Source: JAQUCI01 sp034932685 (lineage in GTDB: Bacteria; Bacillota_I; Bacilli_A; Erysipelotrichales; Erysipelotrichaceae). Taken from it: a stretch of 64,000 nucleotides of DNA. Below are positions 1-9,288 of the stretch, one piece after another. The position numbers were made by a program, and so were the translations under genes. The stretch lies in assembly GCA_034932685.1 (NCBI GenBank), contig JAYFOM010000031.1, forward strand, positions 4,439 to 68,438, read 5' to 3'. The stretch's first letter is position 1, and the number at the start of each line of letters is the position of its first letter. Below the pieces are notes generated by a model. That model was not told the DNA's origin. It saw only the letters and a program-made list of their open reading frames with translations, and ran no database searches.

Positions 1-1351
1 CACTCCTGAACAAAAAGCCGATTATGATCGATTATGGCATGAGATTGGTGATGTCCGTGAGTGGCAGGCAATGGGTTATCCAATCAAAACATATCGTACT
101 GTTTTTGCCCGGGATATTTGGGATTTAATTTGTTTCTGTGCAACATATTCCGCCGAGCCGGGAATATTCTTTATTGATAACGCTAATGATATGACCAACG
201 CTAAAGCTTATGGTCAAAAAGTTGTTGCGACAAATCCATGTGGTGAACAACCATTAGCACCTTATAGCGTTTGTAACTTAGCAGCTATAAACTTAGCAAA
301 CTTTGTCGACAAGCAAAGTGGTTTGATTAAATTTGATGAATTAAGACACAGTGTCGAACTAACTGTAAGAATGCAAGACAATGTAATAGATGATACCCCT
401 TATTTCCTTGAAGCTAATAAAAATCAAGCTTTAGGTGAAAGAAGAGTTGGGCTTGGCATTATGGGTTTACATGATCTTTTGATATGGTCTAAGAAACGCT
501 ATGGCTCCTTGGCTTCAATTGATACGATTGATCAGGTTTTTAGATGTATTGCTGAAAGTGCTTATCGGGCTTCTATTGAACTTGCGAAGGAAAAAGGAAG
601 TTTTCCTTTCTTAAAAGATCATAAAGAATTTATTGAAACTGGATTTATGCGTCAAATGAGTGAAGAGATCCGTCAAGACGTATTAAAATATGGTATTAGA
701 AATAGTCACTTATTAACTATCGCTCCAACCGGTTCTACTGGAACAATGGTTGGTGTATCAACTGGACTTGAACCTTATTTCTCTTTCTCTTATTTCCGTT
801 CAGGTCGTTTAGGAAAATTCTTTGAAGTAAATGCTAAGATAGTTGATGAATGGTTAGCTTTAAATCCTGGTAATACTAGAGATAGCTTACCTGATTATTT
901 CGTCGCTGCCATGGAACTAACTCCTGAAGAACACGCTGATACTCAATGTGCAATCCAAAGATGGATTGACTCATCAATATCTAAGACGGTAAATGCACCT
1001 CGAGGTTTTTCAGTAAGACAAGTTCAAAAAATTTATGAAAGACTTTATGATGGTGGCGCAAAGGGTGGTACTGTATATGTTGATGGATCACGTGATTCAC
1101 AAGTATTAACCTTATCAAACGAAGAAGATGTCAATTGGGCACAAATGGATCTAGTTAGAGATTTTGGTGTCAACATTAAAGAGAAACAGCCTGATGATAA
1201 CAAACCAGCATTAAGAGGCGATCGCCAAGATAGAAATATTGGCATTGAAGTTGGTGATATTTGTCCTATTTGCTTGGAAGGCGTTGTTGAAGAAATTGGT
1301 GGTTGTAATACCTGTACCAATTGTAATGCCCAATTAAAATGTGGTTTATAA
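1..1351 (+). CDS. nrdJ: Adenosylcobalamin-dependent (class II) ribonucleotide reductase, C-terminal part
   Basis: The 5' end lies outside the window; the frame is open from base 2, so the first visible ATG (base 71) is internal. The enzyme reduces ribonucleotides to deoxyribonucleotides in the cytoplasm, using adenosylcobalamin as radical generator. Visible motifs are NPCGEQPL, which holds the Asn-Cys-Glu active-site triad of the large subunit family, and APTGSTGTMVGVSTGLEP, the phosphate-binding loop. The tail has CPIC, CNTC, CTNC and a final KCGL, the redox-active or zinc-ribbon cysteines typical of NrdJ. No nrdB partner is visible. The gene ends in a perfect palindromic terminator shared with the convergent gene. 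Assignment to class II rather than class I rests on the cysteine-rich tail and on overall family resemblance. Confidence 0.9.
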   Translation, partial: TPEQKADYDRLWHEIGDVREWQAMGYPIKTYRTVFARDIWDLICFCATYSAEPGIFFIDNANDMTNAKAYGQKVVATNPCGEQPLAPYSVCNLAAINLANFVDKQSGLIKFDELRHSVELTVRMQDNVIDDTPYFLEANKNQALGERRVGLGIMGLHDLLIWSKKRYGSLASIDTIDQVFRCIAESAYRASIELAKEKGSFPFLKDHKEFIETGFMRQMSEEIRQDVLKYGIRNSHLLTIAPTGSTGTMVGVSTGLEPYFSFSYFRSGRLGKFFEVNAKIVDEWLALNPGNTRDSLPDYFVAAMELTPEEHADTQCAIQRWIDSSISKTVNAPRGFSVRQVQKIYERLYDGGAKGGTVYVDGSRDSQVLTLSNEEDVNWAQMDLVRDFGVNIKEKQPDDNKPALRGDRQDRNIGIEVGDICPICLEGVVEEIGGCNTCTNCNAQLKCGL

Positions 1352-1373
1352 AAAGTGGATTTAAATCCACTTT
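1352..1373. terminator. Bidirectional terminator between nrdJ and the convergent membrane-protein gene
   Basis: A perfect 22-bp palindrome (AAAGTGGATTT and its complement) starts directly after the nrdJ stop and ends just before the stop of the minus-strand gene. It is followed by a T-rich stretch on the plus strand (CTTATTTT) and by A-rich sequence on the other side, so it can serve both convergent genes. Confidence 0.75.
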
Positions 1374-1374
1374 C

Positions 1375-2139
1375 TTATTTTAGATCGAATATAAAGAATC
1401 CTTTTAACTTAGCAAAATACATCGCCAATAACGCAAATATTAAGCTAAAGATTCCAGATAACATAAATTGCCCATACATCGGTAACAAGTAAATTATTAC
1501 ATTAAATATGATTAACATTGATAACCCAATTATCAATAAACGTTTTTCTTTGATCAAACGAGCATTTACTAATATAAAAGATAACACAACATTGATTAAG
1601 ATTATCGCAATTGCACTTAGCGCATAATAAAGGATTGCATCAGGCAAAGCAGACATTGCATTATTGATTATCGCTTCGGCATCAGTGACTGAAAGTATGT
1701 CGTAAATTGTGCCATTATTTATCTTGATCGCATAATTTAAGTTGCTAAACATCATCATGCCACTTGATAATAACACTTCTGAAGTACCCATTCCTATCGC
1801 AATCGAAATAACCTGCTTGAATGAGCGAAAGTCTTGTAGTAAATAACGAAACGAAAAATTCTTACCATAAACATTTACTAGGGTAATGATCAAAATTGAA
1901 AATGGTATTGTAAAACTTGGTTGCGCTAATAAGGCATTGCCTTCAAGTACTACCGCTAATAAGTTTAATAACGGACTTAAAACAAAGAGATTTATAACTA
2001 AGAAAATAAACATTCCTAATAATAATCGTGTTACTTCAAAATGTTTTTTCATTAATCCATAAACAATGATGAAAACAGGTAAGACTACGGTCATCAAATT
2101 GGCGAAATAAAGACTAAACATTGTAAATTGATCAATCAT
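1375..2139 (-). CDS. Polytopic membrane protein of unknown function (possibly YhfC-like)
   Basis: A 254-residue protein with about seven hydrophobic segments spread over its whole length and short polar loops. Residues near 112-122 (GMGTSEVLLSSG) place a Glu inside a hydrophobic segment. This loosely resembles the YhfC group of putative intramembrane glutamic proteases, but I cannot see a convincing second catalytic motif. It is a single gene between the nrdJ terminator and the terminator of the ABC operon behind it, so it is probably transcribed alone or by read-through from the ABC operon. Function is not assigned. Confidence 0.6.
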   Translation of the reverse strand: MIDQFTMFSLYFANLMTVVLPVFIIVYGLMKKHFEVTRLLLGMFIFLVINLFVLSPLLNLLAVVLEGNALLAQPSFTIPFSILIITLVNVYGKNFSFRYLLQDFRSFKQVISIAIGMGTSEVLLSSGMMMFSNLNYAIKINNGTIYDILSVTDAEAIINNAMSALPDAILYYALSAIAIILINVVLSFILVNARLIKEKRLLIIGLSMLIIFNVIIYLLPMYGQFMLSGIFSLIFALLAMYFAKLKGFFIFDLK

Positions 2140-2184
2140 GTTATACCTCTGTGTTCGTATTATATCTTAAATTTAACATAAAGT

Positions 2185-2215
2185 AAAAATTGCCCTGTTT
2201 TATTGGGCAATTTTT
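2185..2215 (-). terminator. Terminator of the phosphoester-uptake operon
   Basis: On the minus strand an 11-bp stem (AAAAATTGCCC / GGGCAATTTTT) with a 9-nt loop follows the stop codon of the metallophosphoesterase gene, and the stem itself ends in a T-run. This is a standard intrinsic terminator closing the operon that runs from 10560 to 2219. Confidence 0.85.
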
Positions 2216-2218
2216 TGT

Positions 2219-3685
2219 TTAGAACGGTGCATTATCATTTTCAGGACGACCATTCATAATTAAGCGACCTGATACTGGCATACTTATGACTTTTAAATCT
2301 TTAACATAAATGAACAACGCTTCATGCATCGATATACCGATCTCTTCCCATGTAAATCGTAGTGCAAATTCTGTTGTATCATTTCCACCACCTGCCATGT
2401 ATCTACTTGTGGCAACAGTGTATGTTTCATTGAGATTTAAAGGCGTTTTATCCGCTAGCAAAATATTTTGAATCTTATTCGGGCTTTTCTTGGTATTATC
2501 AACTTCAACTATTAATCCCGAGAAGATTAGCGTTGCATTGTTACCATAACGCTCTGGCATGTATACAAGTTCAAATAAATCCCAGATATCTTGACCCTTG
2601 ACTTTAGTTACTTTGATTGGATCATCAAATCCATTACAAAGTACGAGGTTTTCTTTTGTTATATTTCCTTTTGGTAAGGTTCCACCACAACTAGTAGCGT
2701 TCATATAAGCTATCTCTGTTTTAGCTGTAGTTTTTAAGCAATCACTCATAAAATTACCAAGTGGACTTTCGTAAGATAAACGCATTGGTAGATCGTTTTC
2801 GTTATACGCTATTACTTCATCAAAGAAATTTGCGAATGGTCCAGTTACTCTTTCAACAAAAGCTTCTATTTCACGATTTTCAACTTTAAAATCACAGTTG
2901 ATCACATCAATGACCCGCGCTGTTTTTTCAACCACCTTACGGCTTACAGTATCAAATTTAAGTGTGGCATGTGGTAGTGAATCGCCACCAAATCCACCCT
3001 TTAATACTGCTGCATCTTTATAGATAGCACCATAATCACCAGGAATGTGTCCACCAATATAACAATCAATTGCTAATTCCTGCGTATCATTGATAAATTG
3101 AATCAGCTCACCGCCTAGAGGATCGGTGTAAAAAGGGAAATGAGTCGCCGCAATGATGACTTCAGCGCCCATCTTTCTTAATACAGGAACATACTCAAAC
3201 ATGAAGTCTTTAGCCGGTTTAACGTAATATGGTTCAAAAGCACTTCTTTCAACCATATAGGGGGTGTATTCAGTAGTTAATCCCACAATTCCGATTTTAA
3301 TACCATCTTTTTCAAACAACACATAAGGTAAAGTTCCACCAACTCTTTGATCTGTAGCTTTCTCAAATATATTGGCACAAAGAACTGGAAATGGATTGTC
3401 TTTGATAGCTGCTTCTAAAAAGTCTTTGCCATTATCAAACTCATGGTTTCCTAAAGTCATAACATCGGTCTTGATCAAATGAAGGCCTTCCATGACATCT
3501 TTTCCCATCCACAATGATCTTGAGATATTATCACCAACATCAATCAATACTGTGCGAGTAGGATTCAAACTTCTAACAGATTCAATAGCCCCATAAAAAC
3601 GAAGTAATCCTGGGCCTTTTAAGCTTTCACGAAACACACCATTATAATCAGCATGACCTAAAATATCAATATTAACAATAGCCAT
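2219..3685 (-). CDS. 5'-nucleotidase/UshA-like metallophosphoesterase with altered metal ligands
   Basis: A 488-residue protein of the 5'-nucleotidase family: an N-terminal calcineurin-like domain (about 1-250) and a C-terminal 5'-nucleotidase domain (about 280-470, with the AGGGND substrate loop). No signal peptide is present, so it should be cytoplasmic, unlike classical UshA. Motifs GD (51-52), GNHEF (79-83) and the lone His (H182) are kept. The first motif reads DYN (13-15) where the family has D-x-H, and the last reads GGHIP (211-215) where it has G-H-x-H. Two metal ligands are therefore replaced, and activity or metal preference may differ. It is the last gene of the ABC operon and abuts the permease stop/start, so it probably works on the imported substrate. 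Confidence 0.8.
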   Translation of the reverse strand: MAIVNIDILGHADYNGVFRESLKGPGLLRFYGAIESVRSLNPTRTVLIDVGDNISRSLWMGKDVMEGLHLIKTDVMTLGNHEFDNGKDFLEAAIKDNPFPVLCANIFEKATDQRVGGTLPYVLFEKDGIKIGIVGLTTEYTPYMVERSAFEPYYVKPAKDFMFEYVPVLRKMGAEVIIAATHFPFYTDPLGGELIQFINDTQELAIDCYIGGHIPGDYGAIYKDAAVLKGGFGGDSLPHATLKFDTVSRKVVEKTARVIDVINCDFKVENREIEAFVERVTGPFANFFDEVIAYNENDLPMRLSYESPLGNFMSDCLKTTAKTEIAYMNATSCGGTLPKGNITKENLVLCNGFDDPIKVTKVKGQDIWDLFELVYMPERYGNNATLIFSGLIVEVDNTKKSPNKIQNILLADKTPLNLNETYTVATSRYMAGGGNDTTEFALRFTWEEIGISMHEALFIYVKDLKVISMPVSGRLIMNGRPENDNAPF

Positions 3686-4512
3686 TAGCCCTTAATTCCT
3701 CCTTTAGAAACACCAGCAACAATATATTTACGTGCAAATAAGAATAAGAATATCATTGGTAGAACAACAATTGTCGCTGCTGCCATTAATCTTTCATAAC
3801 GAACTCCACCCTCAGCGATAAACACAAACACACCAAACGGTAAGGTTCTGTTACTAGTACTATTGATTACAAGCACTGTCCATAAGAAAGAGTTCCACGC
3901 CGCTATGGTATTTAATAGAGCTATTGTGATGATCGTTGGCTTAGCAATAGGAACCATAACCCACCAAAGATATTTCCAATCAGATGAGCCATCAACTTTA
4001 GCTGAATAGTATAAACTATCAGGAATCGAAAGAAAGAAGTTACGCAATATATAAGTGTAGAAGATACTTGCAGTAAATGGTATGATCAAAGCGATTAAAT
4101 TATCCATCAACCCCCAACGAGCTATCGTAGTATAATTAGTTATTATCAACATCTCAAACGGTATCATCATCATTGCGATTAATGCCGCAAACACAATATC
4201 CCTTCCTGGAAATCTTAAACGACTAAACGCAAATGCGGCTAAGATTGTTGTGAACATCGTTATCGCAACACAAGCCACTGTAACTATCAATGAGTTTAAG
4301 AAATAACGAGCAAATGGTGCTGTCTTTAAAGCAAATAGATAATTTTCAAAAGTCACTCTTGAAGGTAACAAAGTTGGTGGAATTGTGCTCACTTCTACTT
4401 GTGTTTTAAGTGATGATAGGATCATCCATAGAAAAGGAAAGATCATGATACATGCACCACACATAAGAAGGGTTAAACATAATAGATCTACAAACTTAAG
4501 TTTCTTTTTCAT
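3685..4512 (-). CDS. ABC transporter permease, MalG/UgpE-like (CUT1 class)
   Basis: A 275-residue inner-membrane protein with about six transmembrane segments. It carries the cytoplasmic EAA-type coupling loop near 170-190 (YYSAKVDGSSDWKYLWW, followed by VPIAKP), which docks on the ATPase. It pairs with the larger permease encoded just upstream and with the MsmK-type ATPase to form an importer of the carbohydrate/glycerol-phosphate class. It is separated from the other permease gene by 13 bases and overlaps the next gene at the stop codon, which shows tight translational coupling. The substrate cannot be read from the sequence. Confidence 0.9.
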   Translation of the reverse strand: MKKKLKFVDLLCLTLLMCGACIMIFPFLWMILSSLKTQVEVSTIPPTLLPSRVTFENYLFALKTAPFARYFLNSLIVTVACVAITMFTTILAAFAFSRLRFPGRDIVFAALIAMMMIPFEMLIITNYTTIARWGLMDNLIALIIPFTASIFYTYILRNFFLSIPDSLYYSAKVDGSSDWKYLWWVMVPIAKPTIITIALLNTIAAWNSFLWTVLVINSTSNRTLPFGVFVFIAEGGVRYERLMAAATIVVLPMIFLFLFARKYIVAGVSKGGIKG

Positions 4513-4525
4513 TCTTCCCTTCCTC

Positions 4526-5449
4526 CTAGTAATTCTTCCATTTTCTTTGCATGTATAACTGAATGAGCGTTAATATCATAACTATAAAGAACAATACGAT
4601 GGCACTAGCTGCCGCATTACCCAGACGATATCTAACATAGAACTGCTCATACATGAAATAAATTACGGTATATAATGAGTAAGCCGGTCCCGGTTTACCA
4701 TTAAATAAAGCAAAGAGTTCATTAAACACTTTGAATGCAGTTATCATATTAACAATCATTGTAAGACCAATAGTTGGTGCTAATAGTGGAACTGTAATAT
4801 AAGTAAAGGTCTGAATAGGCTTTGATCCATCAACTTGTGCTGCGATCAAATACTGCTTATTGATATTTTGTAGTCCCGCTAGTAAAAGAATTATCGTAAA
4901 TGGCATCATTGACCAAATACCATAAATAATTAGCGCAATTCTAGCATAACTTGGGTTGTTTAACCAGTTGATCGCACTATTGCCTAAACGTGATAATACG
5001 AAATTTATTATGCCATAATCAAAGTTGAACAACCAACGCCAAACTAAACCAACCGCTATCGCTGATGTTACCATTGGCAAGAAGTAAGCAGTTTGAAAGA
5101 ATGCTTGTAATTTTGTTTTGCGATTTAGCATAACCGCTACTAATAGCGATAAGCCAGTAGAAATCGGTACAACCCATAAAACATAAACAACCGTATTCTT
5201 TAAAGCTAAGATAAATGTTTCATTGGTAAGTACATATTCGTAGTTCGCAAATCCAAATCCAGTATAATTACCTGTCAAAGCCCGATAATTTTCTTTCAAT
5301 GATATTAAAAAAGCATTAAAGAATGGATAGATCGTAAATATTGATATCGCAACAATAAAAGGTAAAAGATATATTAAAGGCTTTAAATAAGTTTTAGCTG
5401 TTATTTTTTCGTCAGCATCGAAACTTTTTATTTTCTTTCTTAGACTCAT
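4526..5449 (-). CDS. ABC transporter permease, MalF/UgpA-like (CUT1 class)
   Basis: A 307-residue membrane protein with a polar N-terminal tail (about 1-25) followed by six hydrophobic segments. The EAA-type loop near 202-225 reads YLIAAQVDGSKPIQTFTYI, followed by TVPLLAP. It is the partner of the permease downstream. Its start codon overlaps the end of the ATPase gene by 4 bases, so the order on the transcript is ATPase, MalF-like, MalG-like. Confidence 0.9.
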   Translation of the reverse strand: MSLRKKIKSFDADEKITAKTYLKPLIYLLPFIVAISIFTIYPFFNAFLISLKENYRALTGNYTGFGFANYEYVLTNETFILALKNTVVYVLWVVPISTGLSLLVAVMLNRKTKLQAFFQTAYFLPMVTSAIAVGLVWRWLFNFDYGIINFVLSRLGNSAINWLNNPSYARIALIIYGIWSMMPFTIILLLAGLQNINKQYLIAAQVDGSKPIQTFTYITVPLLAPTIGLTMIVNMITAFKVFNELFALFNGKPGPAYSLYTVIYFMYEQFYVRYRLGNAAASAIVLFFIVMILTLIQLYMQRKWKNY

Positions 5450-6495
5450 AATAATCTTTTTCCGCTTTCTTCTTCAAACAAGAAAACACCAAAGTCTTTC
5501 ATACTGACATTGACGATATCATCAACTTGTATCGTTTTATCTTCAGTGTAAGCTCTTAATGTTCCCTCACCATATTTTAATAATACTAATGTATCTTTTC
5601 CTGTTTTATATTTCTCCAACACTTTTGATTCAAATGCTTTATCTTCTTTAACCTTTAAAGCTTCAGCACGTGATGCAAATACTAAGCGTGTACCATTAGC
5701 AATATTAATGTTAAAAGGAATGCTTTGGCTTTCACCATCAGCAATAAATCCTTTATTATCCCATACACCATGTATTTGGTTAATGGTTGGTGTACCCAAA
5801 AAATCAGCTGTAAATAAGTTGATAGGATTATCAAACAATTCATCTACTGAACCGTATTGCTGCATAACTCCTTTTTTTAGTAACATGATAGAATCTGAAA
5901 TTGAACTAGCTTCTTCTTGATCATGAGTTACAAAAATTGTTGTAACTCCTGATTCTTTTTGAATACGACGAATTTCTTCACGCATTTCTATGCGTAATTT
6001 TGCATCAAGATTTGAAAGTGGTTCATCCAAAAGTAGTAGTCGTGGTTGTTTGATCAAAGCGCGAGTGATCGCTACACGTTGCTGTTGTCCACCGGATAAT
6101 TCAGCAGGTTTACGGTCTAAGTAATCTTCGATGTGTACCATTTTGATGAATTTCATTGCTCTTTCAATTCTTTCTTTCTTAGGTACACCTTTTATTCGCA
6201 GTGGAAAACATACATTCTCAAGTACTGTCATATGCGGATACAAAGCATAGTTTTGAAAAACTAAACCAACTCCTCTTTTATCAGCTGGTAGCTCAGTAAC
6301 ATCTTCATCATCAAAGAATATCTTACCTGCTGTTGTTGGCATTATTCCTGACAACATGTTAAGCATCGTTGTTTTACCACAACCAGAAGGACCAAGCAGT
6401 GCTATCAATTTACCATCCGTGAATTCAGCATCAATATTATCAACTGCCGTAAAATCTCCAAATCGCTTAGTTAAACCTTTTATTGTGACTTTCAT
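5446..6495 (-). CDS. ABC importer ATPase, MsmK/UgpC/MalK type
   Basis: A 349-residue ATPase that powers the importer from the cytoplasmic side. Walker A GPSGCGKT is at 35-42, the Q-loop is VFQNYALYP, the signature LSGGQQQR lies near 133-140, Walker B is LLLLDEPLSNLD, and the H-loop is VTHDQEE. The C-terminal third (about 230-349) is the regulatory TOBE-like domain of the MalK group, somewhat shorter than usual. Its ends overlap both neighbours (1 and 4 bases), as expected for a tightly coupled operon. Confidence 0.93.
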   Translation of the reverse strand: MKVTIKGLTKRFGDFTAVDNIDAEFTDGKLIALLGPSGCGKTTMLNMLSGIMPTTAGKIFFDDEDVTELPADKRGVGLVFQNYALYPHMTVLENVCFPLRIKGVPKKERIERAMKFIKMVHIEDYLDRKPAELSGGQQQRVAITRALIKQPRLLLLDEPLSNLDAKLRIEMREEIRRIQKESGVTTIFVTHDQEEASSISDSIMLLKKGVMQQYGSVDELFDNPINLFTADFLGTPTINQIHGVWDNKGFIADGESQSIPFNINIANGTRLVFASRAEALKVKEDKAFESKVLEKYKTGKDTLVLLKYGEGTLRAYTEDKTIQVDDIVNVSMKDFGVFLFEEESGKRLL

Positions 6496-7787
6496 TACTT
6501 AAGTATCTCCTTTATGACACGACCATCAACATCTATCATTGTTAAACCCATTACAGCTGCCATCGTTGGTGCCTCATCAACCATGTCCGCTACTTCAACG
6601 ACAACGCCTTGTTTAAATGCGGGACCAGCCGCTATTAAGGTTGTTGACTCCACTCTATTTTTGATACAACTACCATGAGTTGCAGCACCGGTTTTATGAT
6701 TACCTGGTTCTTTACTTCCCCAAATTGAAGTACCTGTACAATCTTCATTAAAAGCTATATTGTGTTTTGATTCGATAACGAAATCAAACGGCCCTTCAAG
6801 ATTAATTAACTCACTAGCTTCTTTAGAATCATATACAAAGGCAAGCGCAATTGCAGCATCATCTTTCAATGTTTCTAAGAAACTTCTAACTTCGATCAAC
6901 AATTCTTCATCATCAGGATTACTAACTTCGACAAAACAAGCTAAACCTGTTGAATGACCATATGCTTTATATGATAGAATATCACCATTTTCATCAAGTG
7001 TGATAAAGCCTTTATCCACAAACAGTTTATTTATCTTAAGAACATCGTGAATATCGGTTTGTCCATGATCACCAATTATCATAAAGTTGGTGTTCTCATA
7101 ATCACCATAACGTTTTATCGTTTCTTTTAGTATTCTGAATTCTTCATCATGTTTACGAAGTTGTTCTTTCGTGTTTTCATGATATACCCCATCAGTATGA
7201 CGAACGCTATCTAAATCACACATTTTAACAAGCATTATATCTGGTTGACCAAAATCTCTTATCAAATCAGGTGCGATAGCCATAGTGTACAAATCTAAGC
7301 TTCGATCATTGCCCTTGATATAGCGACCATATTTCCAGAAATATTGATCCATAAGATTAGTGGTCGCATTACCTTCAAGATATGGTTCAGGCTCCCACCC
7401 TTTATAGCTATAAGGAACGATCATCGGCATATTATATGTATAGTTGGCATTACCTGTTATTGGCCATGATAACGAACAAGTCGTAAGACCAGCCTCCATC
7501 GCATAATCAAGGAATGTTTTGGCTTTGATATCTTTTCTCATACTATGCCAAGGTGCTTTGTTTTTAGCTCCTCTTTCAAGTATTTCATTGTGTACGATAC
7601 CATGGTTTTTAACATGTTTACCAGTAACGATCGTCGTATGACAACAATATGTCAATGCAGGACAAGCAGGTTCAATGCTTTTCACATATGAGCCTCTTTC
7701 AAATACTTCCGCAAAATTAGGTAGCGTTTTCATAAAATCGATATCGCTTGCACATAAAGCGTCTAACATAAACACCAATAATTTCAT
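6495..7787 (-). CDS. Alkaline-phosphatase-superfamily phosphodiesterase/nucleotide pyrophosphatase-like hydrolase
   Basis: A 430-residue cytoplasmic protein (no signal peptide). The start at 7787 is preferred over the longer frame because AGAGG lies seven bases upstream and the upstream gene stops right there. It belongs to the phosphodiesterase/NPP branch: D9 (MLDAL) and T46 (PALTYCCH) fit the first metal ligand and the nucleophile, followed by TGKHVKNHGI, the aspartate/histidine pair in CDLDSVRHTDG, and the GDHGQTD motif. The usual Asn after the nucleophile is replaced by Cys-Cys. The family cleaves phosphodiesters, pyrophosphates or phosphonoacetate. Its place between a metallo-beta-lactamase-fold hydrolase and the importer ATPase suggests intracellular hydrolysis of the imported compound. 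Confidence 0.8.
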   Translation of the reverse strand: MKLLVFMLDALCASDIDFMKTLPNFAEVFERGSYVKSIEPACPALTYCCHTTIVTGKHVKNHGIVHNEILERGAKNKAPWHSMRKDIKAKTFLDYAMEAGLTTCSLSWPITGNANYTYNMPMIVPYSYKGWEPEPYLEGNATTNLMDQYFWKYGRYIKGNDRSLDLYTMAIAPDLIRDFGQPDIMLVKMCDLDSVRHTDGVYHENTKEQLRKHDEEFRILKETIKRYGDYENTNFMIIGDHGQTDIHDVLKINKLFVDKGFITLDENGDILSYKAYGHSTGLACFVEVSNPDDEELLIEVRSFLETLKDDAAIALAFVYDSKEASELINLEGPFDFVIESKHNIAFNEDCTGTSIWGSKEPGNHKTGAATHGSCIKNRVESTTLIAAGPAFKQGVVVEVADMVDEAPTMAAVMGLTMIDVDGRVIKEILK

Positions 7788-7788
7788 A

Positions 7789-9222
7789 TTAATCCTCTTT
7801 CTTTCGTAAGCCAACACCTGGTACTACGATGTATGTTTTCATTAGTTCGGGTAGAATTTGTTCGCCATCTTTTGGTAATAAGCGCTCTGGATTATGAGAA
7901 TGACAAGGAATAAGCGTTTTAGGATTTACTTCATTAACGAAGTATTTTATCTCACATGGGTATCCGTGTCCAAAATACTTGGTATACATAAAGTTCACAT
8001 ATTCGAATTTTGCTTTATCTACCAACATGCGCATCTTCTTATATGCTGGATCAAACTCACCAATTGGAATTCCTGAATAATGAATATAAGCTGCTTTTTT
8101 GGCTGGAAATGAGAATAATTCCATGATATAGGGATATGAGTTTTGAACCATATAAGCGCTTGGATTGGCCTCTATATCTGCAAGAGTAACAACTGTACAG
8201 TTATTCATTAATTCTTTAAACCATTCTTTATTTTCAATATCACCAATATATCGACTATCTGGGATATAAACATGCGTATTTATTTGATGATATTTGTACA
8301 CGATATAGGCTGTTTCTGGCTCAAATACACATATTCGTTTTGATTTTTCAGCCCATATTAAAAAGTCCTCAACATCATCCATTTCTCTTTCATAAAAGTT
8401 GAAAACACATAAACCTTCAACTTTTTCAATACATTTATATACTTCTTTACCATACTCACTACTTGTTAGATAACCATCTAATGGGGTGCTACTTGGTATA
8501 ATATCACTTGGATCGTTTTTGTTATAGGATTGCATTTTCCCCCAAACACTATCCATCAAAGACGTTGCTTCACATAAAAGTACATCTATTTTCTCATCTT
8601 TTAATATATCGATCTGCTTTAAAGTCATAGAATTATCATGATCATGAAGTGTAAAATCACCTGTCCAATGTATTTTAGCACCATCAGGAGTACAAACTAG
8701 AAACGCAAAATCATAATGACCACGATCACGACATATAATCGGTAACACCTTGATATCACCTACCATAATGTATTTGTTTGGTTCAAAGTGCGTATAATCA
8801 CGACCATTATTGTCTACACCTTTGTTGATATCTTCAAGTGCTCTTTCGATAATTTGCGCTTTTTCATGAAGATAAACCGGAATATCTTTAGCTACAGTAC
8901 CAATATTTGACATATGATCAAGATGTAAATGTGTAATAAAAACTGCAGTATTATAATCACTATCTTCATATGCGATCAATCCTTCATATCCATTGAGATC
9001 GTTTTTGGCATAAAGACCATCAATAGCGGGAAGTGAACCTAATCTTAGTTTGTCAACTAACCAATTCTCTTTTCGAGGTAATACGATACCATCATAAATA
9101 TCACTGGTTGGATCATAGGCAGAACCCATTTCTAATATCACTCTATCTTTACCATAAGTGATAGAAAAAACGACTCCTCCAATCGTATGAATGCCTGAAT
9201 AAATTTTAAATTCTGTACGCAT
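7789..9222 (-). CDS. Metallo-beta-lactamase-fold hydrolase
   Basis: A 477-residue protein from the start at 9222, chosen because AAGGAG stands at the proper distance; a longer open frame to 9267 has no ribosome site and would begin inside a hairpin. The metal motif HLHLDH is near residue 107-112. A later His/Asp cluster includes WTGDFTLHDHD, and PCHSHNPE near the C-terminus provides the last ligand. The overall arrangement resembles RNase J-like proteins with a beta-CASP-type insertion, but RNA cleavage is not implied. It lies one base from the phosphodiesterase gene, so it probably acts in the same pathway as a phosphoester or cyclic-ester hydrolase. The exact substrate is unknown. Confidence 0.75.
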   Translation of the reverse strand: MRTEFKIYSGIHTIGGVVFSITYGKDRVILEMGSAYDPTSDIYDGIVLPRKENWLVDKLRLGSLPAIDGLYAKNDLNGYEGLIAYEDSDYNTAVFITHLHLDHMSNIGTVAKDIPVYLHEKAQIIERALEDINKGVDNNGRDYTHFEPNKYIMVGDIKVLPIICRDRGHYDFAFLVCTPDGAKIHWTGDFTLHDHDNSMTLKQIDILKDEKIDVLLCEATSLMDSVWGKMQSYNKNDPSDIIPSSTPLDGYLTSSEYGKEVYKCIEKVEGLCVFNFYEREMDDVEDFLIWAEKSKRICVFEPETAYIVYKYHQINTHVYIPDSRYIGDIENKEWFKELMNNCTVVTLADIEANPSAYMVQNSYPYIMELFSFPAKKAAYIHYSGIPIGEFDPAYKKMRMLVDKAKFEYVNFMYTKYFGHGYPCEIKYFVNEVNPKTLIPCHSHNPERLLPKDGEQILPELMKTYIVVPGVGLRKKED

Positions 9223-9242
9223 AAGCAATCTCCTTATTGTTA

Positions 9243-9273
9243 AAAGAGTTGTCGTTAAAAACGACAACTCTTT
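9243..9273 (-). terminator. Intra-operon hairpin after the substrate-binding-protein gene
   Basis: A 14-bp perfect stem (AAAGAGTTGTCGTT / AACGACAACTCTTT, 3-nt loop) lies in the gap between the binding-protein stop and the ribosome site of the next gene. The following sequence (TAACAATAAGGAG) has no strong T-run. This suggests partial termination or 3'-end protection that keeps the binding protein more abundant than the rest of the operon. Confidence 0.7.
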
Positions 9274-9288
9274 AAATTCTACTAATAA

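Noticed and set aside
7789..9222. RNase J housekeeping ribonuclease
   Set aside because: The length and motif set differ from RNase J, and the gene is embedded in a transport operon, so a small-molecule hydrolase is more likely.
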